Below are positions 5,692-15,115 of a stretch of DNA of 30,390 nt, piece by piece; the stretch's first letter is position 1, and each line of letters opens with the position of its first letter. The notes beneath the pieces are model-generated. The model was not told the DNA's origin. It saw nothing but the letters and a program-made list of their open reading frames with translations, and did not search any database. The translations under genes were made by a program, and so were the position numbers. The stretch lies in IMG/VR virus record IMGVR_UViG_3300042923_000938, positions 1 through 30,390 of that record. One strand, 5' to 3'. Source of the DNA: a virus.

Positions 5692-6306
5692 TTAATTTTT
5701 ATATATCTTTATTTGTTTAAATTGACGACCGAAATTAATACATTCTTGCTCTGTTTCAAAAAATACATCAAATGTATTTCCTACAATTTTTGATCCTCTG
5801 TCACTTACTATCCTGCGACCTAATCCTGGTATATCTACCACTGAACCTAAAGGGATATTTTTCGGTGCCGCTATCGAAATTCCGGCTTGTGGACGTTTTC
5901 CATTTGCCATAGTTAGCCCATCTCCCACTCCACCACTATATGTATAAGCCGTGAGAATTGCATTTACTATGTAGTATGGTTTCTCTTGTTTCTTTTTCTT
6001 TTGTATTTCTCTCTCCTTATTTAATTTTATTATGTGTTCTTCTTTAATTCGTTCACGTTTCTCTTCTGCTTTTCTAGCTTCCAGTTTGCGTTTTTTAAGC
6101 CATTGTTGACGAGTGAATAGTTTAAGTCTCATAGTATCTTTATTCATCTGTAATGTATCAATAGCCTTTATTTTGGCTATTCTGTGCTTATGTTGTTTAA
6201 CATGTTTCCGATGAAAATCTAGTTTTATCTTAGGAATTAGTGCAGAAGAAGTTAGCACTAAAATTAATAACAGTATAACTAATGTTTTCTTTATCTTTTT
6301 GTTCAT
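5692..6306 (-). CDS. Membrane-anchored or secreted 3D-domain protein (YorM-like)
   Basis: 204 residues. An N-terminal hydrophobic segment (residues 8-24) follows NKKIKK, as in a signal anchor. Then comes a long Lys/Arg-rich helix (about 30-110) and a C-terminal 3D domain: TAYTYSGG near 121, GLTMANG, then VSDRGSKIVGNTFDVFF with its conserved Asp residues. 3D domains occur in resuscitation-factor and MltA-type wall-active proteins, so an extracytoplasmic cell-wall role is likely. Its place just after the polymerase matches yorM in SPbeta, as I remember it. It contributes nothing obvious to replication itself. Confidence 0.8.
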   Translation of the reverse strand: MNKKIKKTLVILLLILVLTSSALIPKIKLDFHRKHVKQHKHRIAKIKAIDTLQMNKDTMRLKLFTRQQWLKKRKLEARKAEEKRERIKEEHIIKLNKEREIQKKKKQEKPYYIVNAILTAYTYSGGVGDGLTMANGKRPQAGISIAAPKNIPLGSVVDIPGLGRRIVSDRGSKIVGNTFDVFFETEQECINFGRQFKQIKIYKN

Positions 6307-6323
6307 CTAATCATCCTAACTAT

Positions 6324-9300
6324 TTATTCAATCACACTCCAAGATGTTAAAAATGGTTCCATTTCCTCACTTTTTGTCCATTTTCCATCAACAAGTTTAT
6401 TTTTAAATTTCTCAATAATTCCTTTCACTTGTATCATACTAAACTCCCCAAATGGATTTAATTTAATATCCTTCTTTTTACATTTCAAACTCTTTATCTT
6501 TCCTGTTTTTAAATTATATAATCTTAATCTTGGAGTGTATTTTGTATCTAATTCTGTTATCATATAAACATTTTCAGGTGAACCATTAGCAATACTTACT
6601 TCATAACCGTAATATTCCATTTCAAATTTAATTTGTTCTTTAATATTTAATTTTATTTCATCTAATGAATCTTCAAATTCTTTTACTTCAATAAGTCGTT
6701 TCTGCTTAGTCTCATCTTTAAGATTTTTATTTTTCAATCTTGATTCAAATTTATCAATAATTTTAAGTAATTTCCCATTATCTCCAAATTTATCAAAGTA
6801 ATTTAAAGTAGTGAGAATTTTAATTTGTCTTGAATTTGCATATGATTCATTCTTAATTTTAAATAACAAATCTGAAAAAGTATCAAATTTTAATTCTTTG
6901 CTCAAATTATATAGATTTGTTCCCACATCATTATTCAAAAATTTAATTGACCCAATTCCTTTGTAAATAGCATTTTTATCCTTATCAAAGAAATATTCAC
7001 CTTTTGAATACCCATATTTAGGTGGGAAAAGTTTAATATGAAAATATTTTAGCTCATTCATCAATTTAGATGTCATCGTTGTATCGCTATCATAAAGCTG
7101 CAAAACAACTGTATAATATTCAATTGGATATTTAGCTTTTAAATAAGCTCCGTATAGACTATCCAACGCTACAGAATAAGCATGTGATGCATTAAACCCA
7201 TATCCAACAGCATCCTGTATAATCTCCCATACTCTATCTGCATTTTCTTGACTTCCTGTTTTATCCATAAACCCTTTAATAAAACGATCATGAATCGGTT
7301 CAATTATTCCTGGTGTCTTTTTAGCGATGGCCTTAAGTAAGCTGTACGTTTCATCTTCATCAAATCCTGCATATACAAGAACTTCCATAATATTCTCTTG
7401 ATACAAAATAAAATTATCACTTTGCTGCAATAATTTATCAAACTCATGAATTCCATAGCTGAATGGTTCTCTATTCAAAAAATAACTTTTCATTGATGCA
7501 AATGATGGTCTAATTGCAGCTACCCAACCAGATAACTCACGAATACTCTTAGGTTGATATTGAATAACCTGTGGTGTTCCACTATTTGATCCTGCTTGAT
7601 TTAATGTTGCTGTGATTCCATTCTTATATAAATTCCATACATCATTATCTTGTGTTACTAACTTAGTTAATTCTCGTACATCTGGAATTGGTTTATTAAT
7701 TAATTTAAATGCTTCTGAAATTATTTTCCATACTTTTACAGTTAAAAAATCGTTTTTCAGATATTTAAATGAATCAGAAGTATGCGAATCAATTAAAGCG
7801 CAATAAGCATCTCCAACTTTAATTACTCCAAGTTCTTTAGATATCGGTTTTGATAATAATAAATTGGAACATGGATGTGGACTTACTGAATCAATTACAC
7901 CTACAAATTTTTCTGATTCTTCAATTGTATCTTTCCATTTAGGATTATTACGATAAGAATCTAAGTCTTTACCAACTGTATTATATTCAACCATAGGTAA
8001 ATTTTTAGCTCTACAATAATTTCTAAATGCTTCTGATTCTTTCATTGTTCCATATGCTACCATCCAATAGACATTATCATTTCCAAGTATTTCTCTTGTT
8101 GCTTCTCTGAATGGTTCAGGATCAACACAGTTCATATCAATATCAGGTAAGCTCTTTGTTTCGAGTATTCTTGTTTTACTCATGAATCGAGTTGGATAAA
8201 GAGTAATTGGCGCAGCTAGTCGATCAACCTCCGTAAATCCTAATAATTTATTCAAGTAGAATGATGGTGCAGAACCTCTTCCTGTTCTTGTTAAAACTCC
8301 ACCTAGTTCTTTTGCTCTTTTAATAATTTTTGAATTAAGTAAGAAATAGTCTTCCATCTTGGTATCTTTAATAATTTTTAATTCGAATTTAATTGCATCT
8401 TGATATTTTTTATAATTTTTTTGATCAATATGCTTTTTGTCCTTTAACCACTCTTCTCCGACAATATTAACAAGTTTTTTAAACTTCTTTTCATGACTCC
8501 ATCCTGGATAAATTGAAGGCATTTTAATTTCTTTATCCACATTAATATCTTCGAAGTCATCCATAACAAGGGTATTTTTCAATGCTTCAGTGATTTGATC
8601 TTTTGTAAATACTCCTTGTTTTTCATATCTCTGATAAATTGTATCTGAATCAGGGTAATCTAAAACAAATCCTTCTTCATCATCATAATGAATATTCTTT
8701 CCTGCAAGTAGTTCATCTCTATCTTTTGATTGTTTTGGATAAATATAATGTGAATCATTTGCATGGATAAATGGTATATGATATTTATTTTGTAGTATTT
8801 GTAATTTTTGATTATGCTCAATCTGTTTTGGATGAATATGGTATTGAATTTCAAGATAGAAGTTTTTTCCAAAATGATTTAACAATGGTTCAACATAGTT
8901 TTCCTCATAATCATCATACTTTGCTATATAATCACCAATACATGCCGTTGTTACTAAGACATCATTGGGATCTAGAGATATTAATAATTCTTTATCAATT
9001 CTTGCTTTATAATAATATCCTGTTTTGTTGGCTTCAGATAGAATACTATTCATTTGTTTCATGCCATCGGGATTTTTTGCCATGACAAGTAAATGGGTGT
9101 TTGTTCTATCCTTTTCATAACGATCAGTAACATAATAATATTCCATACCAAAAATCATTTTTAGATTATATTGTTGGGAAACTGTATAGTATTCAAAAAT
9201 ATTCCCTGCATATCCATGCTCCAAAGCAGATATTGTTGTATGTCCAAGTTCTTTTGCTCTTTTGGCATAATCTTCAACATGAACAATACAATCAGGTGTC

Positions 9301-9347
9301 ATAATATTTGAGTAATCTGTATGCTTATGATAATTAATATATCTCAA
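6324..9347 (-). CDS. DNA polymerase III alpha subunit (phage replicase, YorL-like)
   Basis: 1007 residues, TTG start at 9347 behind AGGAGGTGAAACT. The order is: PHP domain with HKHTDYSN (residues 7-14), ALEHG and HANDSHY (195-201); then the C-family polymerase core with GRGSAPSFYL (357-366), the catalytic PDIDMN (401-406) and KNDFL (531-535), YQENIMEVL, and GYGFNASHAYSVALDSLYGAYLKAKYP-type finger motif. All three catalytic aspartates are present. The Asn ending PDIDMN is also found in PolC (PDIDLN), so it is no defect. There is no inserted DEDD exonuclease domain, and the protein is shorter than DnaE (about 1100-1160). Proofreading, if any, would rest on the PHP domain. It replicates the phage genome together with the helicase and primase just upstream. 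Confidence 0.95.
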   Translation of the reverse strand: MRYINYHKHTDYSNIMTPDCIVHVEDYAKRAKELGHTTISALEHGYAGNIFEYYTVSQQYNLKMIFGMEYYYVTDRYEKDRTNTHLLVMAKNPDGMKQMNSILSEANKTGYYYKARIDKELLISLDPNDVLVTTACIGDYIAKYDDYEENYVEPLLNHFGKNFYLEIQYHIHPKQIEHNQKLQILQNKYHIPFIHANDSHYIYPKQSKDRDELLAGKNIHYDDEEGFVLDYPDSDTIYQRYEKQGVFTKDQITEALKNTLVMDDFEDINVDKEIKMPSIYPGWSHEKKFKKLVNIVGEEWLKDKKHIDQKNYKKYQDAIKFELKIIKDTKMEDYFLLNSKIIKRAKELGGVLTRTGRGSAPSFYLNKLLGFTEVDRLAAPITLYPTRFMSKTRILETKSLPDIDMNCVDPEPFREATREILGNDNVYWMVAYGTMKESEAFRNYCRAKNLPMVEYNTVGKDLDSYRNNPKWKDTIEESEKFVGVIDSVSPHPCSNLLLSKPISKELGVIKVGDAYCALIDSHTSDSFKYLKNDFLTVKVWKIISEAFKLINKPIPDVRELTKLVTQDNDVWNLYKNGITATLNQAGSNSGTPQVIQYQPKSIRELSGWVAAIRPSFASMKSYFLNREPFSYGIHEFDKLLQQSDNFILYQENIMEVLVYAGFDEDETYSLLKAIAKKTPGIIEPIHDRFIKGFMDKTGSQENADRVWEIIQDAVGYGFNASHAYSVALDSLYGAYLKAKYPIEYYTVVLQLYDSDTTMTSKLMNELKYFHIKLFPPKYGYSKGEYFFDKDKNAIYKGIGSIKFLNNDVGTNLYNLSKELKFDTFSDLLFKIKNESYANSRQIKILTTLNYFDKFGDNGKLLKIIDKFESRLKNKNLKDETKQKRLIEVKEFEDSLDEIKLNIKEQIKFEMEYYGYEVSIANGSPENVYMITELDTKYTPRLRLYNLKTGKIKSLKCKKKDIKLNPFGEFSMIQVKGIIEKFKNKLVDGKWTKSEEMEPFLTSWSVIE

Positions 9348-9358
9348 AGTTTCACCTC

Positions 9359-10477
9359 CTAGAATGGTAAGTTATCAAGTCCGTCTAATTCTTTAATTAA
9401 GCTATATTCCTCTTTCTTTTTTAATCCATTCTTTATTAAATAGTCTTGATAATATTTACACTCATCATGTACTCCGCATAATACACTACAATAATAGGAA
9501 TCTTGTGGTTCAATCTCTCCTCGTTCCCAGTGATCTTCATCTTTACCTCGATGTTGAATATCTTTAATATCCTTAGTCATTTCTTCCTTAAGTTCATTTA
9601 GTGTTTCGTCTGTTATTTCAGGGTAGACATAACATTCTTCAAAAGAGTATTTATTTTGTATTTCTTGTGGTAAATCAGTAATTGAATTTTTCTTAACACA
9701 TATTTCAACTTTCAATTCAATATCAATATCATTCATATCTGTTAATTCTTTTAGATCTCGTTTTAATGGTGTTTTAATCTTCTTAACCCACTGATGGCGA
9801 TCCCCAATGGTTGTTTTAATTTTCCCGTTTTTTTGCTCAAATGATATATTTACATATTTCATGAACAGCCATCTACATTTAATTTTATTAATTGGTATGC
9901 CACCTTGAATTAATCCTAGAGCATATAATAATAACTGTTTTCCATGTTCTGCTACTTGTTTACCTTTATACATAGTGCTTGTTTTATAATCAGTAATAAT
10001 AAAATTACCATCTTTATCCTTATGTATAGCATCAACATAACCCATAAATAAATTACCATTAATATCAATCCATAGAATTTTTTCAGTTGCTACTTTATCA
10101 CTCATTGTCTTATGATGTTTAAAGAAATCAATAACACAATTCTTATATTTATTTCTCATTTTTTCATTTTTATATTCATCACTACTAAACTTGTAATCAG
10201 ACATTTCTACATCTAAAAAATCAGTTTCAAATTGTGCTGCTAATTCATTTTTTCTTAACTTATGATTATAATATTTCTCCATAATATCATGAGCATATGT
10301 ACCACACAGAGTATAGATATTATCTTTTCCTCTAATATGTTTAATTCTTGATAAATAATATTCATATGTACAATTATGTAATGTGTTAATACGGCTATAA
10401 CTCCATAGCATTACATGATCACCGTATTTATCCGTAAATCTTTTTGGTATTTTAATTTTAGATCGTTCTGCCAACAA
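9359..10477 (-). CDS. PD-(D/E)XK nuclease with Fe-S cluster cysteines (Cas4/AddB type)
   Basis: 372 residues, TTG start at 10477 behind AAAGGATATGAT, overlapping the primase stop. Motifs: GTYAHDIMEKYY (His 63), FMGYVDAI (Asp 149), FIITDYKTS (Asp 163, Lys 165) and GKQLLLYALG (Gln/Tyr motif). These give a complete RecB-family active site. Cys 36 and the C-terminal group Cys 330, 334 and 340 have the placement of the 4Fe-4S cluster that staples the fold in Cas4 and AddB. It is expected to cut single-stranded or flap DNA during replication or recombination. As I recall, SPbeta has a RecJ-like exonuclease (yorK) at this place, so this may be a replacement. Confidence 0.85.
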   Translation of the reverse strand: MLAERSKIKIPKRFTDKYGDHVMLWSYSRINTLHNCTYEYYLSRIKHIRGKDNIYTLCGTYAHDIMEKYYNHKLRKNELAAQFETDFLDVEMSDYKFSSDEYKNEKMRNKYKNCVIDFFKHHKTMSDKVATEKILWIDINGNLFMGYVDAIHKDKDGNFIITDYKTSTMYKGKQVAEHGKQLLLYALGLIQGGIPINKIKCRWLFMKYVNISFEQKNGKIKTTIGDRHQWVKKIKTPLKRDLKELTDMNDIDIELKVEICVKKNSITDLPQEIQNKYSFEECYVYPEITDETLNELKEEMTKDIKDIQHRGKDEDHWERGEIEPQDSYYCSVLCGVHDECKYYQDYLIKNGLKKKEEYSLIKELDGLDNLPF

Positions 10478-10478
10478 A

Positions 10479-11486
10479 TCATATCCTTTCTCTATGCTTC
10501 AATAAATATATGAATTTTCGTCTTCCACAGTCTACTGGGCTATCTTTTTCACCAAGCAATTTCCATCTATCATTTATATATGAACATGTACGAAACATAC
10601 TAATTTTCTTGCAAAGAGACTGTAAATATTCACTTTCAACGTCATTATCAAAGGCAATTACAATCTCAACGTTTAATTTGATTAATAATTTTAGCTGAAA
10701 ATCAGAAATATCATGACAACCCACAGATACAGCATTAGGAAAACCCATCATGTCTGATTTATAAACACTTTTTTCTGCTTCATAAACTAATACAAATCCT
10801 TGTTTCTTAATATCTTCTTTATTTAGACTCAATCCATATAAATTTTTACTTTTTTCATATTTATAACCATCAACTGGAAAGTATTTAGGTATATTTAATT
10901 CTTCATAAGCATGATTAACTGTCCTTCCCACGAGTCCTACTACCTTTGTTTCGTCATTCCATGCAAAATGAGGAAATACAATTCGATTACTCTCTATATC
11001 AAATTTAATATTATATTTATCTATTACGTTTTGAAATAACCCATCTCTCTTTATTAAATCAATATGAGGGACGCTTGAATATTTATCTAAAATAGACATA
11101 TCATACATCGGTAATTCATCTTTATCTTTTTGTTTTCGCTTTATCTTATTAAAAATGTTAAGATAACTGTTTTTATTTTGATGATTGTATGATATATCTA
11201 CACCACACAATGCTGCACATTTATGTAAAGCTGTAGGAAAATCACAATGGTCAATATACATAATTAAATTATATATATTACCTTTAATTGTTTCTCCTTT
11301 ATTAAATATACGGACATTTAAAAATTCATTTATAAATATTGATACTTTTGATCCATCATTATCATCAGGCAAGGCACACCTGATCTCTTTACCATATGAA
11401 TGAAATTTATGGCAGCCTATTTTTTCAGCTATATCTTCAATAATATCTTTTTCATATATGTATTTTCTTAGTTCCTTAGCATCCAA
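10479..11486 (-). CDS. DNA primase with TOPRIM domain (YorJ-like)
   Basis: 335 residues, TTG start at 11486. N-terminal 90 residues look like a reduced CHC2-type module: IGCHKFHSYGKEIRCALP, then VSIFINEFLNVRIFNKGETIKG. It lacks a full set of zinc ligands. The TOPRIM core follows: GFVLVYEAEKSVYK (Glu 236/238) and VEIVIAFDNDVES (Asp 280, Asp 282). It makes RNA primers or assists the DnaB-like helicase encoded just upstream, and is shorter than host DnaG (about 600), lacking the helicase-binding domain length. Stop and next start overlap, so the operon is translationally coupled. Confidence 0.85.
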   Translation of the reverse strand: MDAKELRKYIYEKDIIEDIAEKIGCHKFHSYGKEIRCALPDDNDGSKVSIFINEFLNVRIFNKGETIKGNIYNLIMYIDHCDFPTALHKCAALCGVDISYNHQNKNSYLNIFNKIKRKQKDKDELPMYDMSILDKYSSVPHIDLIKRDGLFQNVIDKYNIKFDIESNRIVFPHFAWNDETKVVGLVGRTVNHAYEELNIPKYFPVDGYKYEKSKNLYGLSLNKEDIKKQGFVLVYEAEKSVYKSDMMGFPNAVSVGCHDISDFQLKLLIKLNVEIVIAFDNDVESEYLQSLCKKISMFRTCSYINDRWKLLGEKDSPVDCGRRKFIYLLKHRERI

Positions 11487-11510
11487 ATTAACTCAAACCC
11501 TTTGTCAATC

Positions 11511-13001
11511 TTATAGGTCATATGGTATATTACAAATTCCTAATTCTAAATACTTTAATGTTCCAAGTTCTTGTTCTGCAAGTATTTGAAATTCTTGGCT
11601 TCTTCCATTACGATTCTTTTCAATAAAGATAACAATATATTTTTTATTTTGATCTAACAGAATCTCTTTACCTGATAATATTGATCCACCTAATGGTTCC
11701 CATGCTTTAATTTCATTTTTTTCACCAGGATATTCATCATTTCGCAATCGACGCTGTAATAATGCAACACTTGCTACATCTAAAACGTTTTTTGCCATGC
11801 CAATATTATTCGAACTCAAAAATCTTTGTAGTGCTGCCCCTTTTTGAAGTTGTAATGTAACAATAAGAGATACATTTAATCCTGAAGGTTTACACAAATC
11901 ATCAAATTTTCTCATATCTTCCTGCATTGATAACCAAAATGATTCATTATTGTCTCGATCAGATGATATTTTAAAAGTATCTAATATAAACTTATTAACT
12001 CCTAATGAAGCATATTTCCTTACTATTCTAATGAATTGTTTACTAGAATAAGATTTGAAATGACATAATATAATTTCATTATTTGACATTTTTTCTTTCA
12101 AATATTGGCTTGCTTTATGTAATAAATCTCTCTCATTATCACTAAAATGTCCTTGTCTCCATCTTTTCTTATTAAATTGTTGCGACTCATCATGATCTTT
12201 TAAATATTTATTATTTATTATCCAAGTTAATAATTCTTGTTTCCATTTAATATGATCTTGTTCATTTAAAGCAATTACACAAGGTTCTCCTTCTTCAAAA
12301 ACAGCAGAAAGTATTTGTTCAATAAGCCATGTTGTTTTACCGGCCCCTGATAATCCGCCGATAAGATAAATTTGACCTTTAATAATTCCACCAATTTCTT
12401 CATTTAAAATTGGGCTAGGAATTGGCATACCAACGTTTAGTCCTTTATCAGCTTCACTAATAATTTCATCTAAATCATCTTCAAGTTTGTGTGATTCAAT
12501 ACCATTGTCTGCTTTCACAAATACATTATTTAATTTAGCTGTGAAGAAATCATAAAGTTCATTTACATTAAATTCTTTCACATCATCAACTAAACCTGAA
12601 TAAAATGACAATTCATCGATCATATCATACATAGCAGACCATTTAATGAAATCTTTTATATAAGAGTCTATGTTTTTTATATTTGATACACTGGAAACTA
12701 AACTTACGGTATTATATCCATTAAAAATTTTATAAGTTGATTCAGCTTGAGGATAATCTTTTATATATAGATCAACAGCCATTTCATCAATTTCCACTAT
12801 ATTTTTTGCTGCAATTTTTTCTCCAATTGTATAAAAAAACTTCCATACATCATTTTTAAACATTTTTTTATCAAGTTCGTTAAAGTCAAAATATAAATTT
12901 GGATCTTTCCATAAGCAACCAATAATGTTTGCTTCAATTGGATTCATAATGTCTTTAATTTTTTTCTTAATAACGTCCTTCTCTGTCAGTACTTTAACCA
13001 C
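11511..13001 (-). CDS. Replicative DNA helicase, DnaB/SF4 family (YorI-like)
   Basis: 496 residues. The N-terminal helical domain (EANIIGCLWKDPNLYF) corresponds to the DnaB N-domain. The RecA core has Walker A GGLSGAGKTT (215-224), an ALNEQ acid motif near 245, Walker B-like VNKFILDTFKIS, and the sensor region LIVTLQLQKGAA. Start taken as GTG at 13001, with GGTGAT six bases ahead; the nearby ATG is out of frame. It unwinds the fork as a hexamer for the polymerase and primase of the same operon. Confidence 0.9.
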   Translation of the reverse strand: MVKVLTEKDVIKKKIKDIMNPIEANIIGCLWKDPNLYFDFNELDKKMFKNDVWKFFYTIGEKIAAKNIVEIDEMAVDLYIKDYPQAESTYKIFNGYNTVSLVSSVSNIKNIDSYIKDFIKWSAMYDMIDELSFYSGLVDDVKEFNVNELYDFFTAKLNNVFVKADNGIESHKLEDDLDEIISEADKGLNVGMPIPSPILNEEIGGIIKGQIYLIGGLSGAGKTTWLIEQILSAVFEEGEPCVIALNEQDHIKWKQELLTWIINNKYLKDHDESQQFNKKRWRQGHFSDNERDLLHKASQYLKEKMSNNEIILCHFKSYSSKQFIRIVRKYASLGVNKFILDTFKISSDRDNNESFWLSMQEDMRKFDDLCKPSGLNVSLIVTLQLQKGAALQRFLSSNNIGMAKNVLDVASVALLQRRLRNDEYPGEKNEIKAWEPLGGSILSGKEILLDQNKKYIVIFIEKNRNGRSQEFQILAEQELGTLKYLELGICNIPYDL

Positions 13002-13017
13002 ATAATCACCAGACTTT

Positions 13018-13638
13018 TTAGAATATATTTTTTAATTTATTTGCAACTTTATTTTTATCTATTTCATTTTTACTAATAAATTTAGCTTCTTCGTTATGGG
13101 TAATTTTAATTTTTTCCACTTTTTTATCACTTTTAACTTTCGCTATCATTCTAAAATAAACGTCATTAATATTGTTAGTAATAATCACGAGCATATAATC
13201 AATCAAATGTTGAATGTTTTTAAATTTATTACTATCTGCAATTCCATTGATAATCATTGGTTTACATAATTTAAAAGTTATTAAAATGACATCATATGAA
13301 TAACCAGATTCATTGCCAAAAACTTTATTTCCTTTTGCTCTATAATTATTTTGCTGACCACTTTTTAAACCTTGTAACCGATTAATTAAATGTGGTGGAC
13401 ATGTTTTCCCTTCATCCCATTTAAAAATCTCAATTCGAATATAATTCCATAGTTTATTCATTTGATCACGTTCTTCTTTATTATGAATAAATATTTGATA
13501 ACAGTCTTGATGAAAATAATAATTAGATTTCGTTTTACCACTAGAAGAAATATATCTATAAACAATTGCGTTATCTTTATTTAAAGACTTATGACATTGA
13601 TGACATTTTACTTGTTTTTTATGCATCATCTCAGTCAA
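13018..13638 (-). CDS. Zinc-finger protein of the replication operon
   Basis: 206 residues from TTG at 13638, four bases behind AGAAGGTGAT. The GTG at 13647 lies inside that binding site. The N-terminus has CHQCHKSL (C-x2-C) and YYFHQDCYQ, a plausible four-ligand zinc site. The rest is basic with a long C-terminal Lys-rich tail (KVEKIKITHNEEAKFISKNE). Its place just ahead of the helicase suggests a replication accessory such as a loader or DNA-binding factor, but this is inference only. It overlaps the upstream endonuclease-like gene by eight bases. Confidence 0.7.
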   Translation of the reverse strand: MTEMMHKKQVKCHQCHKSLNKDNAIVYRYISSSGKTKSNYYFHQDCYQIFIHNKEERDQMNKLWNYIRIEIFKWDEGKTCPPHLINRLQGLKSGQQNNYRAKGNKVFGNESGYSYDVILITFKLCKPMIINGIADSNKFKNIQHLIDYMLVIITNNINDVYFRMIAKVKSDKKVEKIKITHNEEAKFISKNEIDKNKVANKLKNIF

Positions 13639-14985
13639 TATAATCACCTTCTTTTATCATATATTTTTCTATCATTTTATCCGTAAATTCTGGGTGTTTA
13701 TTCTGGTAATCATCTAAATATAACCATTTATATCCATATATAATATCGTGTTTTCCTCGACATGCAGCACTAATATTTACTTGTCGATATTTATTGCCCA
13801 TCTCCTTACCAGCACATGTCGCTGAAGGATATATCGCTATTAGCTCTAATGACTTTGAAAATTGTATAACTGGCTTCTTATCGGAAAATCTTTTTATATC
13901 ATGTCGTTTTAAAATATTTAAAACGGTACTACGTTCTATATTGAATTTTGTTGCAACTGAATAAGACGATTTAACTTTTTTATATTCATTTATAATTATT
14001 TGTTCATCGTATAATTTGCTCAAATGAATCGTTTTGTTACTTGGTCGTTTTATATGTCTAAACAAAACTTTATTGCTTACATACTCTACTATTTTATCAA
14101 TAGTATTATAAATATATGGTATCTCTGACCACTGAATATTATTATTTATACAGTATTTATATTTCTTTAAATCTTGTGAATGTTGATATTGTAAATCTTT
14201 TCTAGATGTTTTCTCGTAATGTTGAATCCCATTGTATTCAATACACATATTATAATCTGGTAAATAAAAATCCATAAATTGATGATATCCATCACTATGG
14301 TGAATAGTGTTTTGATATTTAAATTCAATATTATTTAATTTAAATATTTCTATTAAACATCTTTCACCGAATGATGCTTTAATATCTTGAGGGCAATGTT
14401 CATCACTCAAAATATGGAAAATAGTAGTCGTCCAAAAATTTCCTAAACCATTATTAGTGATAACAGTTATTTTATCTTGTGTATTAATGGGATATTTTAC
14501 TATCTTATAGTTAAATTCATCACATATATTATCCACATATCTTTCCCATTCATTTGGCAACAAGGACATTACATTCCAATTCTGACTATTATCTCTGATA
14601 ATATTATTAGGCTGTATTTTTCCTTTATAACCATAATATCTGCTTTCTTTATCAATTACTTGAAATAGAATGGGATTAATCATTTTTGTATATTCCGCTA
14701 AAGGTTCTAACCCTTTATTATTAAACCTTTTTTAATAAATTTATTTATATCATTTTTGTTAAATGATCTTATATCCCAAGAAGATCCACGCTGAATACAA
14801 TCCCAACTTATAGATCCATTCATTCCATAATATTGATTATTTAAATCAACAATAATAAATGGTATTTTAATTCGTGCATTTTTATAATGATAATCGTCAT
14901 TAACTTCAGCACCTTTATTAATAAATGTATCTCTCATTAATTGATCTTTTTCTTTCTGTACTTTACAATCCTTCATAGATTTCAT
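13631..14985 (-). pseudogene. VSR-like/PD-(D/E)XK homing-type endonuclease gene, split by a -1 frameshift
   Basis: Two adjacent frames make one protein. The first runs from ATG 14985 (GGAG seven bases ahead) to TAG 14707. The second is open up to about 14740, with its first ATG at 14683 lacking any binding site. Total length 1355 is one base short of a multiple of three. The first part has FINKGAEV..IPFIIVDLNNQYYG. The second, once entered at the A6 run, gives FNNKGLEP..NPILFQVIDKESRYYG, which is the next copy of the same domain. The nuclease core follows: FMDFYLPDYNMCIEYNGIQHY, then a HTH (SYSVATKFNIERSTVLNIL) and a NUMOD-like end (CAGKEMG...ISAACRGK). It is placed between the ATPase and the replication operon. 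Confidence 0.75.
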
Positions 14986-15024
14986 ATATGTAAACTCCAA
15001 TCATTTAATCATCTTACATATATT

Positions 15025-15053
15025 ATTATATTTAATATTGTTTATTTTGTCAA
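15025..15053 (-). promoter_or_regulatory. Consensus promoter for the replication operon
   Basis: TTGACA (15053-15048), 17-bp spacer, TATAAT (15030-15025), core AATATTAAATA at 15039-15029. Directly behind a terminator (15067-15093) and ahead of the split endonuclease gene. With no terminator seen further down, it should also drive the helicase-primase-polymerase genes. Confidence 0.85.
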
Positions 15054-15066
15054 TATAAGAATATAA

Positions 15067-15093
15067 GGGAGCTAGGTAAACCCTATTGCTCCC
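15067..15093 (-). terminator. Intrinsic terminator after the ATPase gene
   Basis: Stem GGGAGC/GCTCCC with an inner TAGG/CCTA stem, followed on the minus strand by TTATATTCTTATATT. It lies 23 bases after the stop of 15116-16081 and separates that operon from the promoter at 15025-15053. Confidence 0.75.
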
Positions 15094-15115
15094 CATTTAA
15101 ATAAATATTTCATAA

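Noticed and set aside
6401-6405. Possible replicase defect from Asn in PDIDMN
   Set aside because: PolC enzymes have PDIDLN at the same site; the catalytic aspartates are the first two, and both are present.
8771-9085. Plus-strand open frames such as 8771-9085, 825-1205 and 19957-20226
   Set aside because: They lie opposite clear minus-strand genes, lack ribosome binding sites and have the skewed composition of antisense frames.
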